In this document: in pieces, positions 1-11,080 of the stretch | How positions within the stretch are numbered: position 1 is the first letter of the stretch | Layout: each line of letters starts with the position of its first letter | DNA from: Ditylenchus dipsaci | Lineage: Eukaryota; Nematoda; Chromadorea; Rhabditida; Anguinidae | Assembly: GCA_004194705.1 (NCBI GenBank) | Contig: SADC01001227.1 | Location: 1,550,001-1,614,000 of the forward strand | Direction: 5' to 3' | Length of the DNA stretch: 64,000 bases | Made by a program: the position numbers and the translations under genes | The notes under the pieces: generated by a model | Databases searched by the model: none | What the model was told of the DNA's origin: nothing | What the model saw: the letters and a program-made list of their open reading frames with translations, nothing else

Positions 1-59
1 TTGAATTAGGGGAGGGGGAGTTAATAGAGTTTTTACGGTAATACCGAGATTGTTCTTAC

Positions 60-1111
60 ATCAAAAATTGATGCATGAAGACATGGAACAAAAGTTTCCC
101 TAGCTTAGCATGCAATGTTACAAGTTGAATCCATCCTTTCGGAACTAGCGCGAACGTTCCGTCAAATCCCACCACTCAGCATTTTGTAGGAACTGAATGA
201 GTATGCTGAATAACATGGAAAGATTAAGAGCGCGTAAAAACCAACATCTAACAGCGCTGGAGTAGAAAAAATCATGATTCTTCTTGCGGATGGCCCACTA
301 TCGTACAATACAAACAGGTCATTTTTGTAATTCTGCAGCATAACCGGTATGACCATATCGACAGGATTCGTCGAAGTAGTCGGATCAGCGTCCATTTTCT
401 AGAATCAAGCGAATATTGAAACCAGTCTATAATCCAATAAAAACGCCACATTTCTGTGATAGTTGATCACGTGAGCTACATTCAAAGGGTTTATACGCGC
501 AGCAACTTTTCTACTTGTATTCTCTATGATACTTGAATAGATTTGACGCGGTGCAGCCTGAAACACACAACATGAATAGTAAATCTGAACAGAAGATAAA
601 GGAATAAACCTGATTTTGAGTAGCAAGTATTGGAACTCGGGCACTGATCGCCCTGATATCCAGATCAACTTTAGCTGTGCGATGAGAATGGCGAGTTTTG
701 CTTTTGCCAACACAGAGATCTGCTCGATTTGTATCGATCACCATCTTGCAGCCTTCGGAATGCTTTATGCAACGCCACTGTTGAATCCCTTCGGCATTAG
801 GCTGCTCAGAACGTTTGTATATCTCTCCTTAAATAATTTTTCTGATAGGGATACTGTAGATGCAAAAACTGACCTTCAAGAATTGCCAGAAAACTGATAT
901 CACCGTTCTTCATTCTTTTTCTACTTGGAATAAGCTCGATTGGAATGGGTGGATTGACTGTCACCTTCTGTTTCTTTGGACGACCAGGATGAATTGCCAC
1001 CTCTTCTTGATCTGCTTGAGTAAGAAGATCCACCGCTTCTTCCGAAACATCGCTCCAGTCGCTCACATCTCCATCCATACTTGCCTCATCCGAGCTACTA
1101 TAGTTGTTCAT
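60..1111 (-). CDS. FLYWCH zinc finger / MULE transposase, N-terminal part, runs off left edge
   Basis: Five exons can be assembled on the minus strand: 874-1111, 610-827, 450-557, 246-398 and 60-192. Introns are 46-53 bp and phases agree. The ATG at 1111 follows a TTTTAG acceptor. The N-terminus is acidic and Ser-rich with a basic GRPKKQK patch. Exon 2 gives a FLYWCH finger (WRC, a further Cys, then HSH). Exon 3 gives the helical linker typical of these proteins. Exon 4 carries FVLYDSGPSARRIMIFST and exon 5 carries DGTF, where the Asp is expected to be the first DDE residue of a MULE transposase. Just before DGTF the frame needs one extra base (about 165-170), probably a lost T. The catalytic remainder lies outside the window. 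Family call is from motif order; whether the copy is active cannot be judged. Confidence 0.78.
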
Positions 1112-1639
1112 GATGATAGGATCTAAAATTAGTGTAAATAAAGCAGTGAACAAAGTAAAGTGCATGAAAAAGCATAAAACACAGGAAAACGAAAAAAGAG
1201 CCTTAAATAAAGCAACAAAAAAGAGTCACAGTCATTTAGTTCTGCAACGATTTGTTGCAAGATGATTTTGGACCACACCCCCCCCCAAAATTCAAAATCA
1301 TAATTACTTTAAAATAAACAAAACGCCAAGAAATTCAAAAGAGTTTTTTGTCGCTATAGCCTTTTTTACGTGTTTTTTGAAGACATGGATATGTTTTCTT
1401 GACTTCTTTTCAAAATTAGAACCAATTTTAGCTAATGTTTTATAGACATTAACATCAATTTCTACATCAAAATCAAAACAACATTTCTTACACAAAATTT
1501 CCAATAATTTTCTGTAAGATATACTGTCCATTTCCTAATGATGAAAACCTTCGTTAATCTCTATTCACCATCCAACGTTGTGACTTATAATATCCGTTTA
1601 CATTTTTGTGGAAAATAAGAGCGTTAAGAAAAAAGCAAA
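1112..1639. other. intergenic stretch between MULE and RPLP1
   Basis: No gene recognised. It holds the presumed 5' untranslated leader of the MULE gene and AT-rich DNA with a short C-run near 1275. Confidence 0.5.
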
Positions 1640-1645
1640 TTTATT
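1640..1645 (-). other. polyadenylation signal AATAAA downstream of RPLP1
   Basis: AATAAA on the minus strand about 47 bases beyond the RPLP1 stop codon; supports the 3' end of that transcript. Confidence 0.6.
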
Positions 1646-1691
1646 CGTAACATGTAACAACAGAAGAAGAGGAGCACTTTAAAGGCAGAAT

Positions 1692-2065
1692 TTAGTCAAA
1701 TAAGATGAATCCGATGTCCTCTTCCTCACTTGTTTCCTTGGGCGCTTGTTTCTTCTTCTCTTCGTTGGCAGGAGCGGCAGCGACTTCAGGCTTGGAACCA
1801 TCACCGGCGAAAGCAGCACTAGGCGCAGTTGCAACACCATATCCAATGTTAGAGACCAAATCCTGAAAATTTGGAACATAATTTAACTGCAAAGATATCG
1901 GAGAGCCACCTTGACATCAACTCCATTGAGAGTTTTTGCACATAGACCAGGCCAAAACGGCTCGACAGTGACATCAGCAGCCGTGAGAATCATCTGAATC
2001 TTGCCTCCGGTAATGGCGACACAATCATCTTGAAGAGCGAGAGCTGCAGTCGTCCTATTCCACAG
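1692..2065 (-). CDS. RPLP1: 60S acidic ribosomal protein P1, 3' two exons (5' end unresolved)
   Basis: P1 belongs to the ribosomal stalk that recruits translation factors. Exon 1910-2065 reads ALALQDDCVAITGGK and then VEPFWPGLCAKTLNGVDVK, the conserved helical dimerisation domain. A 47-bp intron (donor AAG/GTGGCT, acceptor TTTTCAG) leads to exon 1692-1862, which gives DLVSNIGYG, an Ala-rich hinge, a KKK-rich charged stretch and the terminal EEEDIGFILFD that matches the universal stalk tail. The usual N-terminus ending in ELAC and Tyr is not found: residues before AALAL do not match and no in-frame ATG is seen, although an upstream exon-like stretch with a GTTTGT donor ends near 2111. The copy is therefore 5'-incomplete, decayed at its start, or affected by an indel like other genes in the window. 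Confidence 0.75.
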
Positions 2066-3171
2066 CTAAAAGACTGGTTATCTTCATAGTAATGACAACT
2101 TTATTACAAACCTTCTCTGTACTTATTGATCACTTGCCGACCATCCTTCCCACCAGCAAAACAGAAGTCCTTGAGATGATTGCTTAGACTGCTGCTCACT
2201 CAGTTGTGATGCTGCTTTGCGCTTGTCTTGAGTTCAAATAACAGTTAAGCATCGAATAACTGAATAAGCAAACCCTACCAAGGTGAGATATCCTCGCAGA
2301 TGCTAGTTGAAGCGCTCACGACGTTGCTGACCTGATAGCTTTCCGCTGCATAACCGCACATCTTCCATTGGCGACAAGGACACTTGGTGAGCAGATGGTT
2401 TTGCTGGCAAGACGATTTTTTATTCACTTTAGCGGCACGTCTTGTTTGAACCATCAGGCTTGCCTAAAATAGCAAAAAAGTTTCATGACTTATTCGACGG
2501 ACAAAAAATGCAAAACCACGGTCTTTTTAATGCAATCCATGTACCAAAATGTAGCCTGTACATTCAGGAACCAGAAAAGTCAGACGATTTTTGTAAAGTC
2601 AGAATTTTAAAAACTAGAGACCGTTTAAAGCAAACAAGTGGCATTTTTCCGAGTAAAAATAGGGGTTTTTGCGTTTTCCGTCTAACTTTTGTATGAGACA
2701 CCCAAAATTTGTATTTTTCGCATACTTCCTTGGTACCATAATGTAGAAAATTTACTCCTCTCTCAAGTCTCCGGTTTTGTTTGAGAATAAATCGACAAAA
2801 AAATAATCTAGGGTCTCAATAAAGTCAACCAGTTAAAGAAAATGTTTGAACTTTTTTAACAGACCGAAATTGTCCTTTTGAAATTCTTCAGGTTTTGTGG
2901 GTACGTGATGGCTTATTCGAAAGCCCTGAGTATGAGGAATTTTTTGGTCAACAGCATTTCACAAAAAATGTTTTAAAAAATCATATCTGACATACAAAAC
3001 AATTAGGGTCCAAAATTGACCATTTTTCGAATTTTTATGTTTGGCGCGAAATTTCGAAAGTGATTATGATTTTGAATTTTCGGGGGGTGTGGGACATAGA
3101 CAATTACTTTCAAATCAAATCGTGTCGAAACCAATTAATTTTCATTTGAATTATTGTCATAATGAATTAAT
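2066..3171. other. non-coding stretch upstream of RPLP1
   Basis: 2112-2420 has somewhat coding-like minus-strand sequence (for example CPCRQWKMCGYAAESYQV near 2310-2390), but I recognise no family and stops interrupt it. From 2420 to 3171 only AT-rich DNA is seen. Confidence 0.35.
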
Positions 3172-3179
3172 GTCAGAAT

Positions 3180-4339
3180 TAGGGTTGTCGGGTACCCGGA
3201 ATTTCCGGTACCCGAACCGAGGAACCGAACCGGAACCGAAATTTTCGGGTACCCGAACCGAACCGATACCCGAAACCCGAAACTTTCGGGTACCCGAACC
3301 GAACCGATACCCGAAACCCGAAACTTTCGGGTACCCGAACCGAACCGGAACCGAAATTTTCGGGTACCCGAACCGATTTCCGAAAAAATCGAATTTTCAG
3401 AAAAAGGCTTCCTGCATACACGCGGTCAACTATGAAGTCGGTTACCTCACTTTTCAACATTCTTACAAACGATATCTGGAAGGACAATACTTTTTTGGCG
3501 CAAATCTTTCTTTTGCGTAATTAGATTGAAAATGTTCACCTTTTTCAAAAGTTTTAACACCATAATGTAGCCCTGAGATTATGGTTTCCAGTGTTAGGAA
3601 TTTTCGAATTTCTCGTCCTCGTCCTTGTACTTCGTATCAAAAATTTTCGGGACCGTACTTCGTACTCGTCCTTGTACCAATTTTTTCAAATCGCTCGTAC
3701 TCGTAGTACTTCTCTTTCTTTTCGCTCGAACTCGTCTTCGTCCTCGCAGTACGAGACTAAAATTGACTCGTACTCGTCTTCGTCCTCATTTTTTCTCTTC
3801 CTTTGTGTTTTCACTCGTACTTTGCTCGTCCTTCATACTTAAAAGCCAAAAAGTGAGTTTTAAAAAAAATTACACCTTTGCTTGAAGCTAGTATATCTTG
3901 TTCTTAAATTATAACAGAACACGATTTCTTCAAAGTAATTTAAAGATTTGACTTTTCATTAAAAAAAAACTACAAAATAGGTACACTGCAATTTTTCTCG
4001 CCGATTGTGAAGTGAGATCAGTGTTTTCAAAAATCACAGTCCCACCTCACACTCACACCAGAAAATCACAGTGAACCTCCCAATCACACTAAAATCACAC
4101 TCACACTTGTTGTAAGGGTAAATCGATTATTAATACGGGCCCAGGTTGACACAAGCAAACAAATTGTTGTAAATCTTTGATCCCACTGTTTAAAATCGTG
4201 TCTCCGACTTTCGGATACCCGAACCGATACCCGAAACCCGAAATTTTCGGGTACCCGGACCGAACCGATACCCGAAACCCGGAAAAACCGGGTTTCGGTT
4301 CCAATTACCCGAAAACGGGTACCCGAACCGACAACCCTA
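3180..4339. mobile_element. non-autonomous hAT-type element with GGTACCC-rich ends
   Basis: Perfect 12-bp terminal inverted repeats (TAGGGTTGTCGG ... CCGACAACCCTA) are flanked by identical 8-bp direct repeats GTCAGAAT at 3172-3179 and 4340-4347, the duplication size of hAT transposons. About 200 bp at the left end and 140 bp at the right end are arrays of a roughly 40-bp unit built on CGGGTACCCGAACCGA. The interior holds two unrelated low-complexity blocks. No transposase. Open frames through the arrays are translations of the repeat. Confidence 0.85.
3590..3845. repeat. degenerate TCGTACTCGTC microsatellite
   Basis: About 250 bp of degenerate repeats on TCGTACTCGTC / TCGTCCTCG inside the hAT-type element. 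Further right (about 4015-4105) lies a second simple block based on AATCACACTCACAC. Confidence 0.75.
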
Positions 4340-4347
4340 GTCAGAAT

Positions 4348-7300
4348 CGTTCATTTCTAGAACAGTTTGTGTCATAGCCGGGGTGAGCCAAAATTGATTG
4401 CATTGCGCATATTTAATCAAAACATTATTCTTACACTGCGAATTACCATGCCTAATTGGTTTCATTACGAATTTACTACGTTTCATTACTGAATAATAAT
4501 TACCAATTGCCGGTCCTATATTGGGAACCGATTTTGGAAATTGGTCCCCCTGTTCCTTTTTTTGAAATTTTCAATAATTTTTTCAAACTTTTTGAGAAAC
4601 TTTCATTGAGGGTGGTGCAAAAACGCGGATACTTTTTGAAAATATTTGTCAAGGGCTCTCGCGCACCGTTTGTTGAAATAACAGTTGTGAGGCCGGTACT
4701 GAGTCCTCTCATTCTGCCGTAACCCTAGGTCTAGCTCTCTTAGCATGAGATTAACGTGGTTCGCTGCATAGGGCTAACTCACTAAGTGGTTGTTTCCCAT
4801 ATGCGTATGCTCGCACTTGAAGCTGACCTTTTGACCTAGGGCTTCAAGTGTCCATCCTTGCTACACCTAATTTTATATAAATTGAACAGAACTTTCTAAC
4901 AAGCTATCTAGCAAGCACAATCTGAAGAAAAATTGACGCTACTATGATAGGAAGACAGTATACCAAGTGCAGCTCCTCAAAGGGTATCAAAATTGGGGAG
5001 TTTTGATTTTGGTGGTACACTTACGATTATGTCTTATTATTATTGTGGGCCTAAGCCTAAGCCAAAGCCTGAGCCTAGTACTAAGACTAACTAAATATGC
5101 ACTCCGCCTCAAAATAAATACTCTTTGCAGAGGAGGGGGGGGGGTGGTGCACTTGGTCTTCTAGGTTCTAGGAAAGGACGTGGATGTACTTTTTGTCCGT
5201 TCCTTCCTTATCAGACCACGAACAAGTTATAAGTTATTAAAAAGCTAAGATCTATAACTATCTGTAAGCTCTAAGGCAGGATTTTGAAATTTTTGTGTGA
5301 TGTCTCATTATGACTTCACTGTAATTAAAGAAACACTTTTTTATTTCAGAACCTTTTCACTGACTGAATTCAAAGCCAGAATTTCGCCGAGAGGCAGGAA
5401 AAAGATTTCTTCTTCTTCATCAAGCGGTCATGTGCACACTTAGTTTTTTCAGTAGCTACAATTACTGATACACAAATTCAGTTTGGCATTACTTTACTTT
5501 TGTACCTACTTATCTTTATTTTTGACTTGCCTAATAAGGTTGCCTTTTGCGATATGGATTTTTCTTTTTAGTCATTTTTATCAAAGATTTGACAATTATT
5601 TTATTTATTTGTATATTCTGTGCTAAAATTTCTTCCTCTTCAAGCAGGGATACTAAACATTCCAATAGACCAAAAAAAGTTGCGAAAATTCACGAAAAAA
5701 CAGGCTCACTTTACAATTGGGCAGGTTTTCCTTTTTACTTTTTTTTGAAAAGCAAAAATATGTAACATAAAAGAATATAAAATAGCTGGGAAGAAATATA
5801 GCGTGTCAATAAAGAGCAGACAGTCTTTTGCTTAAAAATATTCTTTTATTTTAATACTTCAATTCGAAAATTACTTTTATTTTATTTTTACACAAGTTTT
5901 CAATGGTACAGTAGATCCTTGAAAAATAGTAATAATCCTTAATACAAGTTCGTTCCAGCTTATGCTTAGATTTTTCGGGCAGGCGCTACTCGATTCAGGC
6001 TTCGGGCTTTAGGCCTTAGGCTCAGGACAACCCGTACTAATTTCAGCATTTTTCGAAAAAAATTATGGTTTTAGGGTTCCTAAAAAATTATTGGGGGATA
6101 TTCCGAGAAGTTTTGGGGGGGGGGGAGGTGGTTGGTATTAACGAGTAGCGTCGACTTTTACTTTTTCTGTTATGGCAGTCTGCAAACATAACACGCATTT
6201 CGACTTTGTAAATTTTTTAAAAACCTAAGACCTTTTCTTCTCAAAAAGCAATTGAAAAATAGAATTTTGAAAAATTTTGAAAAATAGGAGGCCGTTGTAT
6301 CGAAAACTTTAAAAAGAGGAAATCTTGAGTTTTTTAAAAAGTAATCAATGAAATAAGAGTTACAAGCAATTCGGCAGCAAATTGCCACAACAAAATTTAT
6401 AAAAGCCTTTGAAAATGACGTTATAGGACAGGATAGGCAGGTAAAAACTTTTTAGGCAGCCGTTTATATCGAGGGTTCACTGTATTTGTCCAAAATTCAG
6501 TGTTTTTTGTGGAGAAAGAAGTGTGTGTTATTGCTGAGACCTGAACTTATCTTCATTTCTCATTTTAAATTTTAATTGTCGACAATATTTTTTGGGAAAT
6601 GACTAATTTGTTGAGCAAACCAATAAAAAATTTATTCTCTAACACCAACTAAAGAATAAACGACCAAAATGAAATTTGTTCAAAAATAGACAGGGAAGAT
6701 GAAAAAAAAAAAAAAATTCGCCAAAAAGTTACGGTAACAAGGTTTCATATTGACTTCTGCAAAATTACAGAGAACGTCTTTTAAAAATTTGTTGTCTTAA
6801 ACGAAATTTTAAATTAGACAGCGAGTTGTACTTTGTACTCGAGTGGATGACTTGCTCCTGGCTCATTTTTCTTGAATTTTACTGGTGGCAAAGATTTTCT
6901 TAACAGTCTTTGAATTTCAAATGTTGAAAGACAATAAAGTACTGACTTGACAATTGCAGCATTTTCAAGTCACTACATTTTTTATTCGTGCTCGGATAGT
7001 GCTGCAATCAACGTGGTACTTTTTGCTAGCTTCTTGCGTTGTCTTGCGTGCTTAATGGTGTCCGTCTTATACACTGCGGTAGATGAATCGAGCTTTCTTG
7101 GTAGTTTTGCCTGTTATATTTTCTCGAGCTCTTCTTCCACGTCTGAAAGATTAATGAGATCAGCAATATTCATAACAGGAATCTGAAAGCGACAAAAATA
7201 AACGGTTGTACAAAAAGTAGTCTTGTAGAGAGAAGTGATTTAAGAGACGGAATTAATTAGAAGGGAGAGAAATTAGAGGGGTGAGTAAATTTCCAATCCT

Positions 7301-7640
7301 CCTCTATAGAGGGAGTAATTACAGGAGGGATGAAATTACAGGAAATACGGTATCAGGGACATATTTTTTGTGTATACATATGTTTATACTTTTTTTGCAG
7401 ATTCCAAATCCGTATAAAGTTCCCTACAAAGCGATACTTTGTTTACACTCAGCGGACTTAGTGTAAAAAAATTATAAGTATTTAAAAATGAGTCCTCATG
7501 TAAGGACTCGCCCGAACGTTAAGTACCAGCTTTTATCCTAACCAGAATAAGTGTTCATAGAGAACACAATATAGGGACAATTGACCAGTATTATATTTGA
7601 ATTCAAACTAGCTTTGGTCTTAACCAGAGTTAATTGCACC
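4348..7640. other. gene-poor, AT-rich stretch
   Basis: No conserved coding region found. Visible items are G-runs at about 5134-5144 and 6115-6128 and a TTTATTTCAG acceptor-like site near 5348. Around 7250-7355 there is a fragment ending GGAAATACGGTA that matches the right end of the TACCGTATTTCC MITEs seen elsewhere. Short frames are low-complexity. Confidence 0.4.
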
Positions 7641-7828
7641 AGGAGCCGTACTAAAACCAGAAAAAAATAAGACTAATGCTAATTCGACCATATCTCGCCG
7701 ATTAGTCAACTTCACGGAAAAAGGTTTTTAGGGGTCGAAAGAGAAACTCAGTGGCTTTCAGATGAGATATAAATTTCTTCCATAATATATTAGCATGACT
7801 GAGATATATGGATTTTCATAATTAGACT

Positions 7829-9292
7829 CAGACATGTGCACGGGCCGGAAATTTCACGGCCCGGCCCGGCCCGCCAAATGTTTTCGTAAGCCCGGCCCGG
7901 CCCGGCCCGCGGGAAATTTTGAAAGTGAAGCCCGGCCCGGCCCGGCCCGGCCGGGCTGGCCCGCAAAGCCCGGTTCTTTATATATATGGGGGACAGAAAA
8001 CAAAAGTCATATAAAATAATTTCATTCAAATAACGATCCACTTCATTAGTTAAGCCGGCTTCCTCAAATAGAGTTGTACTAAACTGCAATCACAATAAAA
8101 ACTAATCTATACCGTCCAAAAGCATCCTCTTCACCGAAGGCTCTCCAGAATCTTCCCTGTCGTTGCAATTAAGGTCTTGCGTAGTGTTCATCGTCTGCTC
8201 TTGCTTCTGGACCCGTACTAAAAACAGAAAAAAATTAGACTAATGCTAATTCGGCCAAATCTCGCCGATTAGTCAACTTCACGAAAAAAAAATTTTAGGG
8301 TCGAAAGAGAAACTCAGTGGCTTTCAGATGAGATATAAATTTCTTTCATAATATATAAGCATGGCTAAGATACATGGATTTTCATAATTAGACTCCGAAT
8401 TAGACTTTTAGAAATCCACTTTTTTAGTTGGGATGCTAATTGGCTGATTGCTTGGCAAATATTTTTCTACTTATTCTCGTGGTTACTTTTATCACGTAAA
8501 GGATATGTTTCGGCGCATTTTGGTATATGACAGTCAAAGCACTGGAAAACGGATAAAAATTTTACGGACAAAAGTTTGCTGAAAAATGAAAATTTAGACT
8601 TTAGCCACCTCTAGGGCAGTCTAAAGTCTAAATTTTCATTTTTTGGCAAACTTTTCCTGTAAAATTTTTTTCCGTTTTCCCGTGCTTTGACTGTCATATA
8701 TCAAAATGCGCCGAAACATATCCTTCACGTGATAAAAGTAACCACGAGAATAAGTAGAAAAATATTTGCCAAGCAATCAGCCAATTAGCATCCCAACTAA
8801 AAAAGTGGATTTCTAAAAGTCTAATTCGGAGTCTAATTATGAGAATTCATGTATCTTAGCCATGCTAATATATTATGAAAGAAATTTATATCTCATCTGA
8901 AAGCCACTGAGTTTCTTTTTCGACCCCTAAAAAATTTTTTCGTGAAGTTAACTAATCGGCGAGATATGGTCGAATTAGCATTAGTCTAATTTTTTTCTGT
9001 TTTTAGTACGGGCCCTGAAGAAGAATTGGCGATGAGTGAGAAAAAAGTTGGAAACGATTGAAAATTGTGTGACATTGAGAATATCGGGATTTTGAAAAGG
9101 GGTGATTTTGAAGAGGCGGAATTTTGAAAATTATTTATTGGGCGGGCCGAGGCGGGCTGGCCCGGCCCGTTCGAGTTTAGGCCCGGCCCGGCCCGCCCAC
9201 TTCCGAAATCTATGAGCCCGGCCCGGCCCGGGCCGTAAAAACTACGGCCCGCCCGGCCCGGCCGGGGCCGGGCCGGCCCGTGCACATGTCTG
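7829..9292. mobile_element. hAT-type element with GGCCCGGCCC arrays
   Basis: Terminal inverted repeats CAGACATGTGCACGGGCC... pair with ...GGCCCGTGCACATGTCTG and are flanked by the 8-bp duplication ATTAGACT (7821-7828 and 9293-9300). Both ends (7840-7975 and 9135-9280) are GC-rich arrays of GGCCCGGCCC with short AT spacers, in inverted orientation. The centre is the long hairpin at 8209-9013. No transposase is encoded. Confidence 0.85.
8209..9013. repeat. long hairpin with arms of about 395 bp
   Basis: The left arm starts ACCCGTACTAAAAACAG; the right arm ends CTGTTTTTAGTACGGGCC. The arms are near-identical inverted copies meeting at about 8604-8620 around CCACCTCTAGGGCAG. It lies inside the hAT-type element that split a third copy of the same arm sequence. 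Confidence 0.85.
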
Positions 9293-9655
9293 ATTAGACT
9301 CCGAATTAGACTATTAGAAATCCAGTTTTTTAGTTGGGATGCTAATTGGCTGATTGCTTGGCAGATATTTTTCTACTTATTCTTGTGGTTACTTTTATCA
9401 CGTAAAGGATATGTTTTGGCGCATTTTGGTATATGACAGTCAAAGCACGGGAAAACGGAAAAAAAATTTACGGGCAAAAGTTTGCCAAAAAATGAAAATT
9501 TAGACTTTAGCCACCTCTAGGGCAGTCTAGGGACCAAGGCATATTTCGCAAAAAAACAACAGGGGGACCAAGGCAAAAAATGGCCCCTTAAAGTCCAATA
9601 GGGCCGTTAGATTACTAAGTTTAAGAAGTCACTAAACCAGAATTATAAACCAGCT

Positions 9656-10351
9656 TTGGTCTCAATAAAATTGATTGATGACCTTGACCAGCTTTCTAGT
9701 GATCCGACTAGCGTTATCGCTTCGGTCACGACTACCTCTGGTGATCATACTAGGGGTCATACCAGTTCCAAGGCTCGCCGCTCCATGACGTCCATCGCCT
9801 CAAGCTCGCGCTCCCGCTGTGCCGGTGAATCAAGCAAGTCTCCTCGGGTGGTGCCTGCCGTGGTCAAGCCAGCTAAGGAAATCAGCGACCAGTCTCATGC
9901 CTTTCAGCAAGTTCTCCCAGGATCTATTCAGCCAGTGGTCAAATGCTCTTCGGTGCTTGATGGGAATGTTCAATCGCGTATCTCTATCCGTGCTGATGAC
10001 CAGAATGCCGCTCCTGTCTGGACCCAGTGGATGAACGACCAGCCTTCCTCTCTCTTACCAGCCTCAGTTAAGCCAGTCGTCCTTGGATCTTCAGTTCCTG
10101 ATGGTGATGTCCAATCGCGTATCTCCATCCGTCCTGCTGACAAGTTCCGCTCGAATGCTGTGGTTGCCGAAGAAGTGGAATCTCAAGAATCTCTGTCTTC
10201 AGAATCTCTTGTACTAGTTTTGTCTTTGTATTGTGATAACCAGACTGTGGTCGCTGGTTCCACCGGCTTGCCATGGTGCATCAATAAAATACCCAGTCAA
10301 GACTTGTCATTTGTTTTTACTCTCATCAGGGGTGGTATTCAGATCGGTTAG
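9656..10351 (+). CDS. orphan ORF with internal repeat
   Basis: Open for 231 codons; the first ATG is at 9785, giving 188 residues. Base composition is less AT-rich than the surroundings. The protein is Ser/Val/Pro-rich and carries two related blocks: IQPVVKCSSVLDGNVQSR followed by ISIRADDQ, and VKPVVLGSSVPDGDVQSR followed by ISIRPADK, about 60 residues apart. No signal peptide, membrane segment or known catalytic motif is visible. It sits just right of the split repeat, so it could be part of a retroelement gag-like region or an unknown host gene; upstream splicing is possible because the frame is open 5' of the ATG. I do not recognise a family. Confidence 0.4.
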   Translation: MVSIKLIDDLDQLSSDPTSVIASVTTTSGDHTRGHTSSKARRSMTSIASSSRSRCAGESSKSPRVVPAVVKPAKEISDQSHAFQQVLPGSIQPVVKCSSVLDGNVQSRISIRADDQNAAPVWTQWMNDQPSSLLPASVKPVVLGSSVPDGDVQSRISIRPADKFRSNAVVAEEVESQESLSSESLVLVLSLYCDNQTVVAGSTGLPWCINKIPSQDLSFVFTLIRGGIQIG

Positions 10352-10600
10352 TAGAGTCAGTAGATCAAGAGTTACTCTTTATCATAATCGCACTTGAAAC
10401 GAGTTGAGTAGAGTTTTAGGATCGTGAGTTACTCGTGATCCTACTCGCCCATCTGGAACGAGTTGAGTAGAGTTTTAAATAAAAAGTAACGCTTGATCCT
10501 ACTCGAGCAGTGGGTAATTTTTGATCCGAGTAGAGTTAAGTTCTACTCGCTGTACCACAGTTCAACACGGCCAACTCGAGTTCTACTCCTCGCCAAATTT
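10352..10600. repeat. degenerate GATCC / GAGTTACTC repeat
   Basis: Variants of GAGTAGAGTT, ATCGTGAGTTACTC and GATCCTACTCG recur. Related sequence occurs at 19370-19710, 27590-27890 and 31895-32530, so this is a dispersed family. Confidence 0.6.
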
Positions 10601-10869
10601 TTAACCTAAATTTCCGCATTGTTGGACCCGAGAGCATTTTCAGAATTTTCCATAAGGTGTTGGTTTTTTTCTGTAACTGACAAATTCAATATCTTGTCTA
10701 CAACTTTTCTACAACCCTAAATCAACTTTTTAAAAGTGGTATAATCTAGGAAAAGGAATAATATCGAAATAAAATTGGCCTCAGAAGCTAAAAAGGCATT
10801 ATTTTTGACTTCTGGTCAATAAAAAAAATTAACTTTTAGGCATTTAAAATTTCGACTTTTCGCCTGTTT

Positions 10870-11080
10870 TACCATGTTTTTCAACATGGGACTTGGCAAA
10901 AACAGCCTCTAAATGCATTTTATGATCAAGAGTACTTCTCGAAATCATGTCTAAGGAAAGAGAGTGCGCGCTTCTCTAAATCTCAAGCCTCCTGCGCCCC
11001 CTTCGGGAACTAACCAACCGAACCCCCTGCGCCTTCGAAGGGTGCGCAGGGGACTTCTCATGTAGGAACACTAAGCTCGA
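10870..11080. repeat. partial copy of the CAAGCCCCCTGCGCCCC hairpin family
   Basis: It contains the family's GATCAAGAGTACTTCTCG segment, the GTGCGCGC box and a degenerate CTGCGCCCCC...GGGTGCGCAGG palindrome. It is shorter and more degraded than the copies at 12555 and 30652. Confidence 0.6.

Larger units (their letters stand above)
7646..9529 (+). mobile_element. copy of an about 400-bp repeat arm, split by a hAT insertion
   Basis: 7646-7828 and 9301-9529 together form one continuous copy of the sequence that also makes both arms of the hairpin at 8209-9013. In the hairpin arms the join reads AATTAGACTCCGAATT without interruption. Here it is broken exactly at ATTAGACT, which is duplicated on both sides of the inserted element. 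Confidence 0.8.

Noticed and set aside
421..445. A 24-nt intron in the MULE gene
   Set aside because: A 51-nt intron (399-449) using GTGGCG as donor preserves the frame equally, fits the linker better and matches neighbouring intron lengths.
2112..2420. An upstream exon of RPLP1 or a separate Cys-rich gene
   Set aside because: Some coding-like stretches are present, but frames are interrupted, phases do not join to the P1 exon and no family is recognised.
3041..3520. 159-codon frame on the plus strand and several similar frames (12080-12361, 40301-40600, 8986-9285, 63161-63406)
   Set aside because: They translate tandem or palindromic repeats (for example repeated FRVPEPNRYPKPE) and have no conserved domain.
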